Positions 53,825 to 62,881 are shown, counted from the stretch's first letter. The stretch is DNA of 64,000 bases from Desulfurobacterium thermolithotrophum DSM 11699 (GCF_000191045.1 NC_015185.1:1-64000), one strand, 5' to 3'. Program-made: numbers and translations. The notes: generated by a model not told the origin, from the sequence alone.

Positions 53825-54724
53825 ATGAAAGTTTATCCTGAATGTATTCCTTGTTTTATGAAACAAATTCTTAATGTTTCAAGAATTGCAGATATTCCTG
53901 ACTCTGCTATAATGGAAGTTTTGAAAGAATCTGCTAAGTTTATAGCAAAAGATCTTAAGATTAATAAATCTCCAGGTCATAATGCTACTTTTTTACATAG
54001 GATTTTTAAAGAAAAAACAAAAATACAGGATCCATATAAATCTTTGAAGGATAAATACACAGAAATTGCCTTAAGATTAGAACCTTATCTTGAAGAAGAA
54101 TTCTACAGAAAGTCTGATGACCAACTTTCTATGGCTATAAGACTTGCTGCCTTAGGAAACGTCATAGACTTTGGAATTCCTCGAGAGTTTGATTTATTAG
54201 AGGAAATAAAGAACTTATTGCACATTCCTTTTGCCTACTTTGATGTAGCTATCTTAGAAAGATTTTTTGTTTCTGGAAAGCCTGTCCTTTACGTTGCAGA
54301 TAATGCTGGAGAAATAGTTTTTGATAAGTTTCTCCTTAGAGAGCTCAAAAATAGAGGTCTCAAAGTTATCTTTGCTGTTAGGGGTGGTCCAATTCTCAAT
54401 GATGCTACTGTAGAAGATGCTCTTAAATCAGGGATAGCAGAAGTTGTTGACGAACTTATAACAACAGGAAAAGACTTTATAGGAATTGATTTTGATTTTG
54501 TTTCTGAGGAATTTAAAAACTATTGGGATAGAGCCTTTTTTGTTATTTCTAAAGGACAGGCAAATTTTGAAACCCTTGATGGAATAAACTCCAAGGATAT
54601 TTTCTTTATACTTAAAGCAAAGTGTAAACCCGTTGCAAAGGAACTTAATTGTAATGTTAATGACCTTATTTTCTTGTACAATAAACATCTTTTAGAGATA
54701 GCAGAAAGTGCAGGTACTAAGTAA
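53825..54724 (+). CDS. DUF89 family metal-dependent phosphatase
   Basis: A 299-residue DUF89/ARMT1-like protein. The family is thought to hydrolyse damaged or excess phosphometabolites with a divalent metal. Markers are YPECIPCFMKQIL at residues 4-16 with a CxxC, VADNAGEIVFDKFLL near 157, and VRGGPILNDATVEDA near 184. DNAGE is the metal-binding region. It starts two bases after purE and overlaps tsaC by 17 bases. A role in clearing a by-product of the neighbouring purine step is possible but not shown. Confidence 0.82.
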   Translation: MKVYPECIPCFMKQILNVSRIADIPDSAIMEVLKESAKFIAKDLKINKSPGHNATFLHRIFKEKTKIQDPYKSLKDKYTEIALRLEPYLEEEFYRKSDDQLSMAIRLAALGNVIDFGIPREFDLLEEIKNLLHIPFAYFDVAILERFFVSGKPVLYVADNAGEIVFDKFLLRELKNRGLKVIFAVRGGPILNDATVEDALKSGIAEVVDELITTGKDFIGIDFDFVSEEFKNYWDRAFFVISKGQANFETLDGINSKDIFFILKAKCKPVAKELNCNVNDLIFLYNKHLLEIAESAGTK

Positions 54725-55319
54725 AGAAGACATAGAAAAAATTTCTCAGATTTTAAGAGCTGGGGAGCTTATTTGCTCCCCAACAGATACTCTTTTTGGA
54801 ATACTTGGAAATGCTCTTGATAAAGAGGTTGTAAAAAAACTTTATTCTGTAAAAAAAAGAGATGTAAACAAACCATTAATTGTTCTTTTTAGTTCTATTG
54901 AGCAGTTAGTAAACTTTGGAGTGCTTGTTCCTTTGAAATACTTAAACGGTTTAAAAAAACTCTATCCTGCTCCAGTTACAGTTATTCTTCCTCTTTCAAA
55001 AGAGAGTCCGTTTAGAAAAGTTTTCCAAAGGGATAATCTTGCTGTTAGAATACCTAAGGATGATTTTTTGCAGAAACTCATAAAAAAGACATTTCCTCTT
55101 TTTGCTCCAAGTGCAAATCCTCAGGGAGAATTGCCTGCAAAAAACTGTAAAGAGTGTAAAAACTACTTTGATGGAGTGATTAATTTCTGTATAGAAGGAA
55201 AAGTTTCAGAAGCTCCATCCACAATAGTTGACCTTACTGGTGAAACACCTGTACTTATAAGGAAAGGAATAGTTAAGTTTGAGAAAGTTTTGGAGGTTTT
55301 AAGTGACAAAACAACTTAA
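54708..55319 (+). CDS. tsaC: L-threonylcarbamoyladenylate synthase (TsaC/Sua5)
   Basis: Makes the threonylcarbamoyl-AMP used for the t6A37 tRNA modification. The 203 residues match the YrdC domain, with GGELICSPTDTLFGILG-type sequence at residue 18 (AGELICSPTDTLFGILG), KRDVNKPLIVLF near 49, PAPVTVILPL near 90, and APSANPQGELPA near 136. The start is GTG, inside the DUF89 gene. The end overlaps fmt by 17 bases. tsaC-fmt proximity is common. Confidence 0.92.
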   Translation: MQVLSKEDIEKISQILRAGELICSPTDTLFGILGNALDKEVVKKLYSVKKRDVNKPLIVLFSSIEQLVNFGVLVPLKYLNGLKKLYPAPVTVILPLSKESPFRKVFQRDNLAVRIPKDDFLQKLIKKTFPLFAPSANPQGELPAKNCKECKNYFDGVINFCIEGKVSEAPSTIVDLTGETPVLIRKGIVKFEKVLEVLSDKTT

Positions 55320-56238
55320 AGTTGTTTTTATGGGAACACCGGATTTTGCAGTTCCTTCACTAAAAAAACTATTTGAAGCAGGTTTTGAAATTCCTCTTGT
55401 TATTACTCAGCCAGATAGACCTGCAGGCAGAGGAAAAAGAATAAAGCCTCCTCCTGTAAAGGTTTTGGCCGAAAAATTTAATATACCAGTTTATCAACCT
55501 GAGAAAGTAAAGGGAAATGAAGAACTTTTAAATAAACTAAAGGAAATCTCTCCAGACCTTATAGTTGTTGCTGCGTATGGAAAAATTCTTCCAAATGAAA
55601 TTTTAGATCTTCCAAAATTTGGTTGTATAAATGTTCATGCTTCGCTCCTTCCAGAGTATAGAGGAGCATCACCCATTCAATCTGCACTTTTGGATGGAAA
55701 AGAGAAAACAGGAGTTACTATTATGCTCATTTCTCCTGAGCTTGATGCAGGCGATATAATTTCTCAAAAGGAAGTTCTTATAGATAGAAAAGATAACGCT
55801 CAAACTCTCCATGATAAACTTGCAAATTTGGGAGCAGAACTCCTTGTAGAAACTATTCCTTATTATGTGTCCGGTAAACTAAAACCAATTCCGCAAGAAA
55901 ATTCAAAAGCTACCTACTGTAAGCCAATAACAAAGGAAATGGGAAAGATTGATTGGACTCTTCCTGCGGAGAAGATATTTAACATGATTAGAGCATTTAC
56001 CCCTTGGCCATCTGCTTATACAACTTTTAGAGGAAAAAGGATAAAGCTTTTAGAAGCTGAACCTATTGAAGGAAGTGGAAATCCCGGAGAAGTTATTAAA
56101 GCGGATAAGGAACTTGTCATCTCTACAGGAGAAGGAGCGTTGAAAGTGAAAAAACTAAGGCCTGAGGGTAAGAAAGAAATATCTGGAGAAGAGTTTATCA
56201 GAGGTTATAGAATAAAAGTTGGTGAAAAATTTTTTTAA
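55303..56238 (+). CDS. fmt: Methionyl-tRNA formyltransferase
   Basis: Formylates initiator Met-tRNA with 10-formyl-THF. The 311 residues have VVFMGTPDFAVPSL at the start, QPDRPAGRGKRIKPPPVK near residue 37, the catalytic GCINVHASLLPEYRGASPIQ near 107 with Asn, His and later Asp, and IDWTLPAEKIFNMIRAFTPWPSA near 210. The GTG start has TGGAGG upstream. It ends the lipoprotein-purE-DUF89-tsaC-fmt run. The def gene is not seen next to it. Confidence 0.96.
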   Translation: MTKQLKVVFMGTPDFAVPSLKKLFEAGFEIPLVITQPDRPAGRGKRIKPPPVKVLAEKFNIPVYQPEKVKGNEELLNKLKEISPDLIVVAAYGKILPNEILDLPKFGCINVHASLLPEYRGASPIQSALLDGKEKTGVTIMLISPELDAGDIISQKEVLIDRKDNAQTLHDKLANLGAELLVETIPYYVSGKLKPIPQENSKATYCKPITKEMGKIDWTLPAEKIFNMIRAFTPWPSAYTTFRGKRIKLLEAEPIEGSGNPGEVIKADKELVISTGEGALKVKKLRPEGKKEISGEEFIRGYRIKVGEKFF

Positions 56239-56318
56239 TTTACATATAGTAGTAGATGAAAAAAATTAAGAAGAAACATATATTTACAGGTGAACCTTTT
56301 AATTTGCGGGGTAAATAA

Positions 56319-56756
56319 GTGAAACTCATGGAGAAATTAGAAAGATTTAAGAGGATAACGAGAGAGAGAGGACTTAGAGTAACTCCTCAAAGAGTTGCTG
56401 TTTATAAAGAGATTCTTTCTAGGAAGGATCATCCATCAGCGGAAGAAATTTATGAAGCTTTAAAAGATAAAGTTGAGGGTATATCCTTAACAACGGTTTA
56501 TAGAACTCTTTCAAATCTTGAAGAGGTAGGTCTTGTTGTAAGAATTCCAACTTTAAAGGACAAAGTTCATTACGATGCAAGAGTTGAGCCTCACAGTCAT
56601 TTTATCTGCTTAAAGTGTGGCAGAATTTACGATGTGGAAGTTTCTCCGGAAGTAAGTTTTGAAAACTTAAAAAAAGAAGGATTTGAGGTTTCAAATTCTG
56701 CTTTTATATGTTACGGTATCTGTAAAAACTGTAAGGTAAAAAATGAAGAAGTATAA
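56319..56756 (+). CDS. Fur-family metal-dependent repressor (PerR-like)
   Basis: A 145-residue Fur-family protein: winged helix with RVTPQRVAVYKEIL near residue 21 and ISLTTVYRTLSNLEEVGL near 55, then a dimer domain. His and Asp residues in DARVEPHSHFICLKCGRIYDVE supply the sensing site; two CxxC pairs (CLKC and CKNC) are the structural zinc site typical of PerR and many Fur. The set is closer to PerR than to E. coli Fur, but one cannot tell whether iron, zinc or peroxide is sensed. The GTG start has a weak GGGG site. It ends 14 bases inside the HD gene. Confidence 0.88.
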   Translation: MKLMEKLERFKRITRERGLRVTPQRVAVYKEILSRKDHPSAEEIYEALKDKVEGISLTTVYRTLSNLEEVGLVVRIPTLKDKVHYDARVEPHSHFICLKCGRIYDVEVSPEVSFENLKKEGFEVSNSAFICYGICKNCKVKNEEV

Positions 56757-57936
56757 GCTCCTTATGGATCCTGTTTATAATGAATTTGTAATGGTGGAGA
56801 GAGGGGGAATTCTTGCAAAAATTCTTGATAGTCTTTACATACAAAGATTAAGACACGTAAGGCAATTAGGTCCTTGCTATTATGTGTATCCTGGTGCTGA
56901 GCATACCCGTTTTCAGCATTCTATTGGAGTTATGTGGCTTGCAAAGAAAGCTTTAGATTACTTAAGCTTGAAAGATTATCAAATAGACGAATTTCTTAAA
57001 ACTTCTATTCTTGTTGCTGCACTTACCCATGATACTGGTCATTCTCCTTTTTCTCATGCTCTTGAAGGAGTAATTCTTCCGTATAAACATGAAGATTTAA
57101 CACTTTATGCTTTAGATATGCTTTTAGAGGAATTGAATCTTGAAAAAGAGCTTATCAATACGGTGAAGGCAATAATCAAAAAGGAGCATTCTCTACCTTT
57201 TGTCTATCAGCTTATATCCAGTCAGCTTGATTGTGATAGATTGGATTATCTAACAAGAGATGCTTTCTATACAGGAGTTTCTTTTGGAAAGATTGATGTT
57301 AATAGAATTCTTGTTTCTGTGCTTATTGAAGATGGAGAGCTCATATGGAGTTTCAAAGGATTTAACGCGCTTGAAGCTTATGTAATGTCCCGTTATCAAA
57401 TGTACTGGGCTGTTTACTTTCATAAGGTTAATCTTTCAGTTCAGGTTCTATTAAAGAAAATAGTTGAAAGAATAAAGGAGTTGATTTTTAATGGTGTTTC
57501 TTTAGATATGGATTTAACTCTTTCAAAAGTCCTTAAAGAAGAAAATATTGAAAAGTTTTTTAGATTGACAGATGGAAATGTTGTTTCATCTATATATTTG
57601 CTCATGGATTCAAATGACAATATTCTTTCTGATCTTTGTAAAAGATTAGTTAAAAGAAATTTTTTTGAAACAGTGGAGGTTACTCCTTCTAAAGTTCTTG
57701 AATATCGAGAAAGGGTAGAAAGAGCTGGTTTTGATCCAAAATACTATTTTGAAGTTATCGAACCTTCTAAGGTTGCTTACTCTTATTATTCTCCTTCTGG
57801 AGTGGATATAATAAGGGTTAAAGTTGAAGATAGAATTGACGAGTTATCAAATGTAGCTCCAACAGATGCGCTTAAAGCTCTTTCAAGAAAAGTTTCTAAA
57901 ACTTATGTTGTCCTTCCGAAAGAAGTACTAAGTTAA
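56743..57936 (+). CDS. HD-superfamily phosphohydrolase (COG1078)
   Basis: A 397-residue HD-domain protein. DPVYNEFVMVERGG and LYIQRLRHVRQLGPCYYVYPGAEHTRFQHSIGVM are present; the His-Asp pair is in AALTHDTGHSPFSHALEG near residue 106. The later segment QLDCDRLDYLTRDAFYTGV is the family signature of dNTPase-like proteins. It may hydrolyse nucleotides; activity for this branch is not settled. It overlaps the Fur gene by 14 bases and converges with the ferredoxin gene, with a four-base overlap. Confidence 0.88.
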   Translation: MKKYKLLMDPVYNEFVMVERGGILAKILDSLYIQRLRHVRQLGPCYYVYPGAEHTRFQHSIGVMWLAKKALDYLSLKDYQIDEFLKTSILVAALTHDTGHSPFSHALEGVILPYKHEDLTLYALDMLLEELNLEKELINTVKAIIKKEHSLPFVYQLISSQLDCDRLDYLTRDAFYTGVSFGKIDVNRILVSVLIEDGELIWSFKGFNALEAYVMSRYQMYWAVYFHKVNLSVQVLLKKIVERIKELIFNGVSLDMDLTLSKVLKEENIEKFFRLTDGNVVSSIYLLMDSNDNILSDLCKRLVKRNFFETVEVTPSKVLEYRERVERAGFDPKYYFEVIEPSKVAYSYYSPSGVDIIRVKVEDRIDELSNVAPTDALKALSRKVSKTYVVLPKEVLS

Positions 57937-58349
57937 AATTCTGTTGAATAAATTATCCTAAGAGGACACGCAGGAATACAGTGGCCGCAACCGACACACT
58001 TATCTTTATCAAACTTAACTTTAAAAGTTTCTTGATCTAAGTAAAAGGCATTTGTAGGACAAGGAGCTATACATGCTCCACAGTGAACACATTTTTCATC
58101 TTCTCGAAAGATATCAAGTTCTAAGGGTTTTATCTTTATCTTTAGGCTTTTTAAAAACTTTACTGCTTCTCCTATTCTTTTTCTTTCACCGCGGAGCTCT
58201 ATTACTGCAGAGCCCTCCATTTTAGGAAGAATTTCTGCTCTTAGTATGTTAACAATTAAATCGTAATCTTTTACAAGCTTATATATAACCGGTTTATCCC
58301 AGGTCTCTTTTGGAAAGTGAAGAACAAGCCTTGTAGAAGTCTCTTTCAT
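57933..58349 (-). CDS. NIL-domain ferredoxin
   Basis: A 138-residue protein in two parts. Residues 1-75 match the NIL domain (TRLVLHFPKETWDKPVIYKLV), which is found with methionine transporters and in some ferredoxins. Residues 80-138 are a 2[4Fe-4S] ferredoxin: CVHCGACIAPCPTNAF and CVGCGHCIPACPLRII. The same NIL-ferredoxin pair has been linked to sulphur assimilation, such as homocysteine synthesis, in anaerobes. It is a likely electron donor. Ten bases separate it from the PH-like membrane protein gene upstream. Confidence 0.88.
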   Translation of the reverse strand: MKETSTRLVLHFPKETWDKPVIYKLVKDYDLIVNILRAEILPKMEGSAVIELRGERKRIGEAVKFLKSLKIKIKPLELDIFREDEKCVHCGACIAPCPTNAFYLDQETFKVKFDKDKCVGCGHCIPACPLRIIYSTEF

Positions 58350-58358
58350 TTATCTACC

Positions 58359-58808
58359 TCATCCTTTTATTACTTGAACTGGAATCTTCTTTCTAACAAA
58401 GACTTTTATAAAATTTTGAAACTTTCCAGTTAAACCTGCTTCTCTTGAAATTAAGGAAAACAATAAGTCTTCGTCACCTTTAACTCTAAAGTAAAAACTA
58501 TAAGTGTAAATAAGCCAAGTTTTTCTAAATCCTGCTGCAGCTCCTTCAACTTTTTTCCAATCAATTTTCCTTACAACGTTGCCTCTAAAGTCCAAAACCT
58601 TTATCTCTTTTGGAGTAATTACTAACTGGAAATTTTTGAAGATAGGTCTTGATTGATAAATAACCAATCCTGCAAAGATAAGTGAAAGGCTAATAAATAT
58701 CCAGCGCCAAATGCCGTCCATAAAGAGAGCTCCTATAAGGAGCAAAAAGTCTACTATTAAGGGAAAAAGGGCAACTCCCGATTCTTGCTTTACTCTAAAT
58801 TCTTTCAT
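58359..58808 (-). CDS. Two-helix membrane protein, PH-like domain
   Basis: A 149-residue protein. Two hydrophobic segments are near 14-30 and 35-52 (VALFPLIVDFLLLIGALF, IFISLSLIFAGLVIYQSR), followed by a soluble beta region (ITPKEIKVLDFRGNVVRKIDWKKV) that resembles a bacterial PH-like domain. The function is unknown. It lies between nadA and the ferredoxin gene on the minus strand. Confidence 0.55.
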   Translation of the reverse strand: MKEFRVKQESGVALFPLIVDFLLLIGALFMDGIWRWIFISLSLIFAGLVIYQSRPIFKNFQLVITPKEIKVLDFRGNVVRKIDWKKVEGAAAGFRKTWLIYTYSFYFRVKGDEDLLFSLISREAGLTGKFQNFIKVFVRKKIPVQVIKG

Positions 58809-58831
58809 TTTCTTCTCGCTCCGTAAAGTTA

Positions 58832-59734
58832 TTAACTCATCTCTATCATTTTCTCTATTGCTACTTTTGCTTTTTTAGCTGTATCTTTTGGAACTTCAAC
58901 CTCAAACTGTTCTCTTTCTAAGGCGTTAAGGAGTCTATCAACTGTTATCATCTTCATCTGATCACAGGAAAATTCACTATAAGCTAAAATGAACTCAATA
59001 TCAGGTCTTTGTTTTTTAAGCTGATGAATTATTCCTTCTTCTGTACCAACTATCACTTTATTAGCCTTAGTTTCTTTAACGAAATTTATAATCTGAGAAG
59101 TACTACCAACAAAGTCAGCTAAATCTCTTACTTCTTTTTTACACTCTGGATGAGCTACAAAAACAGCATTAGGATATTCTTTTTTCTTCTTTTCAACTTC
59201 TTCTACAGTTAACTTCTGATGAACCGGACAGTAACCACTCCAAACTTTTATTTCTTTATTTTTAACTTTTTCTGCAACATAACTTCCTAAATTTTTGTCA
59301 GGAACAAAGAGAATTTTTTCTGCATTTAAGTTTTCCACAATTTTTACAGCATTGGCAGAAGTACAGCAAACGTCTGATACTGCCTTTACATCGGCAGAGC
59401 TATTTACATAAGTAACAACTGCATAGTCAGGATTTTCTCTTCTAAATTCTTCTATTTCTTCAGCAATTGCCATATCTGCCATGAGGCAACCTGCTTTGTA
59501 GTATGGGATTAAAACTTTCCTGTCTGGGTTTAAGATCTTTGCAGTTTCTCCCATAAAGTAGACACCACAGAAAACAATAATATCACTTTCTACGCTTTTT
59601 GCCTTTCTTGCAAGTTCTAATGAATCTCCGACAAAGTCTGCAATATCCTGAATTGCTCCATCAACATAGTAATGAGCAAGGATTACAGCGTTTTTTTCTC
59701 TTTTTAACTCTTTTATCCTTTCAATTTTATCCAT
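58832..59734 (-). CDS. nadA: Quinolinate synthase
   Basis: A [4Fe-4S] enzyme that condenses iminoaspartate with dihydroxyacetone phosphate in NAD synthesis. The 300-residue protein has AVILAHYYVDGAIQDIADFVGDSLEL near residue 15, the cluster cysteines in VFCGVYFMGET, SDVCCTSANAV and AYSEFSCDQMKMI, with CPVHQKLT and AHPECKKEVRDLADFVGST between. The frame is open to 59782, but the ATG at 59734 after GGGAG begins the normal protein. It starts four bases after the guaA stop. Confidence 0.96.
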   Translation of the reverse strand: MDKIERIKELKREKNAVILAHYYVDGAIQDIADFVGDSLELARKAKSVESDIIVFCGVYFMGETAKILNPDRKVLIPYYKAGCLMADMAIAEEIEEFRRENPDYAVVTYVNSSADVKAVSDVCCTSANAVKIVENLNAEKILFVPDKNLGSYVAEKVKNKEIKVWSGYCPVHQKLTVEEVEKKKKEYPNAVFVAHPECKKEVRDLADFVGSTSQIINFVKETKANKVIVGTEEGIIHQLKKQRPDIEFILAYSEFSCDQMKMITVDRLLNALEREQFEVEVPKDTAKKAKVAIEKMIEMS

Positions 59735-59738
59735 CTTC

Positions 59739-61292
59739 TTACTCCCACTCGATTGTTCCTGGTGGCTTTGAGGTAATGTCATAAACTACTCTGTTTACTC
59801 CTTCGACTTCATTGATTATCCTGTTTGAAATCCTTTCAAGAAGCTCGTAAGGTAACTTAACCCAGTCAGCAGTCATTCCATCGACGCTTTCAACTGCTCT
59901 TATAGCAATTACGTAATCGTAAGTTCTAACGTCTCCCATGACTCCAACAGTCTGTACAGGTAAAAAGACTGCAAAAGACTGCCAAATCTTGTCGTAAAGT
60001 CCTGCTTTCTTTATTTCTTCAAGAACTATTGCATCTGCTTCGCGCAAGATTTTTATGTATTCAGGTTTTACTTCTCCAACTATTCTAATAGCAAGGCCAG
60101 GTCCAGGGAAAGGCTGTCTTTTAATTATTTCCTCAGGAAGACCTAATTCCTTTCCAAGTTCTCTTACTTCATCTTTGAAAAGTTCTCTCAAAGGTTCTAT
60201 AAGCTTAAAGTTTAGTCTTTCAGGTAGCCCACCAACGTTGTGGTGAGACTTAATTGTTGCAGATGGACCTTTAACTGAAACACTTTCTATAACGTCAGGA
60301 TAAAGTGTTCCTTGTGCTAAGAAGTGAGCGTTTGGAATTTCCTTGGCAGCTTTTTCGAAAACTTCTATGAAGGTATGTCCAATAATTTTTCTTTTCTTCT
60401 CAGGATCTGTTACTCCTTTTAATCTTTCTAAAAAGAGAGAAGATGCATCAACTGTTCTAAAGTTTTTCATCTGAAATTTTTCTCTGAAAGTCTTCTCTAC
60501 AGATTCTCTTTCACCTTTTCTTAAAAGTCCTGTATCAACAAAGATAGGGTAAAGCTGATCTCCTATTGCTTTGTGAAGAAGTGCTGCAACAACAGAAGAA
60601 TCAACTCCTCCAGAAAGAGCACAGATAACGTTTTTGTCTCCTACGATTTCTCTTATCTTTTTAATTTCGTATTCTATAAAGTTTTCCATAGTCCAACTTG
60701 GTTCACAACCGCAAATCTTGACTGCAAAGTTTTCTAAGACCTTGTCTCCATATTGAGAGTGCTTAACTTCGGGATGAAATTGAACACCAAAGATCCTTTT
60801 TTCCTTGTTTCTTATAGCGGCATAAGGAGCGTTTTCCGTTTTGGCTATAGGTTCAAACGTTGGTGGAATTCTTAGAACTCTATCTCCGTGGCTCATCCAA
60901 ACTACAAACTTTTCGGGGAGCTCGGCAAATAGATCGGAACTATCTAAAATTTCAAGTTCTGCTCTTCCGTATTCGTGTCTTTCAGCTCTTACAACCTCTC
61001 CGTCAAAAAGGTAAGTAATAAGCTGCATACCGTAGCATATTCCTAAGACAGGAACACCGAGCTCAAAAATTTCCTTGCTAATCTTTGGAGAATCTGGAGC
61101 ATAAACGCTTGCAGGTCCTCCAGAAAGTATTATTCCCTTTGGTTTGAATTCTTTTATTTTTTCAATAGAAATGTTAAAAGGATGAATTTCACAGTAGATA
61201 TGTTTTTCTCTTAGTCTCCTTGCAATAAGCTGAGTGTACTGAGAACCAAAATCAAGTATAAGTATTTTGCTTTCGTGTATATCCTTTACCAT
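59739..61292 (-). CDS. guaA: GMP synthase (glutamine-hydrolysing)
   Basis: Converts XMP to GMP with glutamine. The 517-residue protein has a class I amidotransferase with Cys in [13 protein letters not shown] near residue 82 and His in FGVQFHPEV near 165, then the ATP-PPase with [15 protein letters not shown] near 224 and a typical C-terminal dimer domain ending [16 protein letters not shown] precedes the ATG. It follows the tiny membrane ORF by 11 bases and precedes nadA. Confidence 0.98.
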   Translation of the reverse strand: MVKDIHESKILILDFGSQYTQLIARRLREKHIYCEIHPFNISIEKIKEFKPKGIILSGGPASVYAPDSPKISKEIFELGVPVLGICYGMQLITYLFDGEVVRAERHEYGRAELEILDSSDLFAELPEKFVVWMSHGDRVLRIPPTFEPIAKTENAPYAAIRNKEKRIFGVQFHPEVKHSQYGDKVLENFAVKICGCEPSWTMENFIEYEIKKIREIVGDKNVICALSGGVDSSVVAALLHKAIGDQLYPIFVDTGLLRKGERESVEKTFREKFQMKNFRTVDASSLFLERLKGVTDPEKKRKIIGHTFIEVFEKAAKEIPNAHFLAQGTLYPDVIESVSVKGPSATIKSHHNVGGLPERLNFKLIEPLRELFKDEVRELGKELGLPEEIIKRQPFPGPGLAIRIVGEVKPEYIKILREADAIVLEEIKKAGLYDKIWQSFAVFLPVQTVGVMGDVRTYDYVIAIRAVESVDGMTADWVKLPYELLERISNRIINEVEGVNRVVYDITSKPPGTIEWE

Positions 61293-61303
61293 CTCTCTAT
61301 CTC

Positions 61304-61396
61304 CTAAAGTTTCTTTACTACAAAGTAGAGAAAAATAAGCGAACTAACAAGTCCTAATGAGAAAATAATAATCAATTCTATTAACTTTGCATCCAT
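61304..61396 (-). CDS. Small single-helix membrane protein (30 residues)
   Basis: A 30-codon frame on the minus strand, before guaA. Residues 5-27 are one hydrophobic helix ([21 protein letters not shown]), with a charged MDAK start and VVKKL end, which places the C-terminus in the cytoplasm. The ribosome-binding site is weak. With the 28-residue ORF at 23.6 kb it is one of two such proteins in the window. It may be a real small membrane protein. Confidence 0.45.
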   Translation of the reverse strand: MDAKLIELIIIFSLGLVSSLIFLYFVVKKL

Positions 61397-61439
61397 ATTT
61401 ACGCTCTTTGGAAATTGATTTAAAGATGGTGGAATTTTA

Positions 61440-62132
61440 TCAGAAAGAAGCTTTTATTTTTTCAAGGAGCTCCTTTCTACCTATAACTTTTATGTTTTTA
61501 AATTTATAAAACTTGAATACTTTTTTTACGTAGCAAGTAGTTAACTCTCCATCCAATCCACTACAGCAGACAATGACTTTTCTTTTACTTTTACAAACTT
61601 CAGGTAATTCATTCATAAAAAAAAGCTTTGCTCCTTTCTTACTTTTCTTTGAAAGAGGATCTCTCCACTGCCGTCCCATGTTTGATTTACATTCGTGAAC
61701 TTCAAGATATTCCTTAGAGGAAAAGGCTACATCTATTTCTTTGTCAGAAAGCTTTTTGTACTTTTTAAACATTTTACATTGATTTATTCTCTTGTTCTTA
61801 GCTTTAAACGTAAAAGGTCCTAAGATTGAAACAAGAAGTTCAAGGAAATTTCCTCTTTGTTTATCGGTTTTTTCTACAAAAAAGTTTTTGAGAAGTCTAA
61901 ATAACTCTTCTGACTGTGAAAAGCTTAAAAGACCAAGTTCGTGAACTTCTCTTACTGTTAAAAAAACTCTTTCTGCCTTTATCCTTTCAGGATCAATGGG
62001 ACGAAAGCTATTAACAAGGTTAGCTATAAAAAAGAAAAGCTCAGGATTTTTTTTCAAAAATTTAAGAAGTTCATCTATCTCTTTAGTCTTTAACTTCTTT
62101 GCACTTTTCCCTTTTCTACAACTACAGCTCAT
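61440..62132 (-). CDS. Unknown protein with PD-(D/E)XK nuclease pattern
   Basis: I do not recognise this 230-residue protein by family. It has the spacing of the PD-(D/E)XK nuclease core: Glu98 in RGNFLELL, Asp134 in KEIDVAFS, and Glu147-Cys-Lys149 in LEVHECKSNM. A short Cys motif, SCSC, lies at residues 2-5, and two more cysteines are in VIVCCSG near 188. It is last in a three-gene minus-strand run with overlapping starts; the start overlaps the second gene by 11 bases. It could be a defence or repair nuclease. This is inferred from a motif, not an established family. Confidence 0.5.
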   Translation of the reverse strand: MSCSCRKGKSAKKLKTKEIDELLKFLKKNPELFFFIANLVNSFRPIDPERIKAERVFLTVREVHELGLLSFSQSEELFRLLKNFFVEKTDKQRGNFLELLVSILGPFTFKAKNKRINQCKMFKKYKKLSDKEIDVAFSSKEYLEVHECKSNMGRQWRDPLSKKSKKGAKLFFMNELPEVCKSKRKVIVCCSGLDGELTTCYVKKVFKFYKFKNIKVIGRKELLEKIKASF

Positions 62133-62472
62133 ATTCTATTTCCTTTACAGTTATTCCAGCTTTTATTAAGTAAAGAGGAAGAAAAGCTAAAAGCTCTTCT
62201 ATTTTTCTTTTCATTACCTTTTTTGCAATTACCTTGTTAGCAGTTTTTTTATCTAAAGATAAGTTTGTAACGTTAACGAACCTAATATTTGCAATTTGTT
62301 CATTGCCAGAGGTAAGAGAACCAAATATTTCTACTGTTACTTTACATGTTGTTTTTTCTTTCTTAACATCTGTAGCTACCTTAACGTTTAAGTTGCATTC
62401 TACTGTTTTTCCCGCAATTCCTGGATCTATGAAAACTTCTTGAAGTACCCAGTAACTTGATTTTTCCTTCAT
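62122..62472 (-). CDS. Unknown protein, alpha/beta, middle gene of cassette
   Basis: A 116-residue protein that I cannot place. The first 75 residues look like beta strands (VECNLNVKVATDV, TCKVTVEIFGSL, IANIRFVNVTNL); the rest is helical (KVIAKKVMKRKIEELLAFLPLYL). The strands-then-helix outline is a little like SecB-type chaperones, but no motif supports it. The ATG overlaps the upstream gene stop by four bases and its end overlaps the nuclease-like gene. Co-translation of all three is likely. Confidence 0.55.
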   Translation of the reverse strand: MKEKSSYWVLQEVFIDPGIAGKTVECNLNVKVATDVKKEKTTCKVTVEIFGSLTSGNEQIANIRFVNVTNLSLDKKTANKVIAKKVMKRKIEELLAFLPLYLIKAGITVKEIEYEL

Positions 62473-62864
62473 TCTCTTTCTCCTAATACTCTTACCACTT
62501 CACAAAGGAAATCTACTGAAGAGGTAGCCCAAACTCGGAGCTCTATCTCTTTTTCTCTTCCGGCATCTTCTGCCCATCTAAGTCTTTGAAAAACTCTATG
62601 GAAGGAATTGTAAATTACCTTTCTTGCTTCCAGCGAAGAACAGTCAAGTTCTTTAAATTTTTTTTCTAAAAACTCTAACCTTTCTTTTCCTTCCTTTTTA
62701 AATATTTCCTTAATTGCTCTATTTGTAACCTTATTTGGAGGAAGCTGATTAATTACTTTAAAAAGTTTTCCTTTAAAAAGGTCAAAAGCCTCTGAAGGCT
62801 TCAAATTATAAATTGATGGCAAATCTGTTTTAGCAATCTTCACGCTAATCCTTATCTTTGTCAT
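62469..62864 (-). CDS. Unknown helical protein, first gene of cassette
   Basis: A 131-residue protein with no recognised domain. It is mainly helical and charged (RLEFLEKKFKELDCSSLEAR, VFQRLRWAEDAGREKEIEL), with a hydrophobic end ATSSVDFLCEVVRVLGERE. It begins the three-gene minus-strand cassette. Its ATG is only 17 bases from the pgeF start on the other strand, so the control region for both genes must lie inside coding DNA or be very short. Confidence 0.55.
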   Translation of the reverse strand: MTKIRISVKIAKTDLPSIYNLKPSEAFDLFKGKLFKVINQLPPNKVTNRAIKEIFKKEGKERLEFLEKKFKELDCSSLEARKVIYNSFHRVFQRLRWAEDAGREKEIELRVWATSSVDFLCEVVRVLGERE

Positions 62865-62881
62865 GTTAGAATTCTATCATT

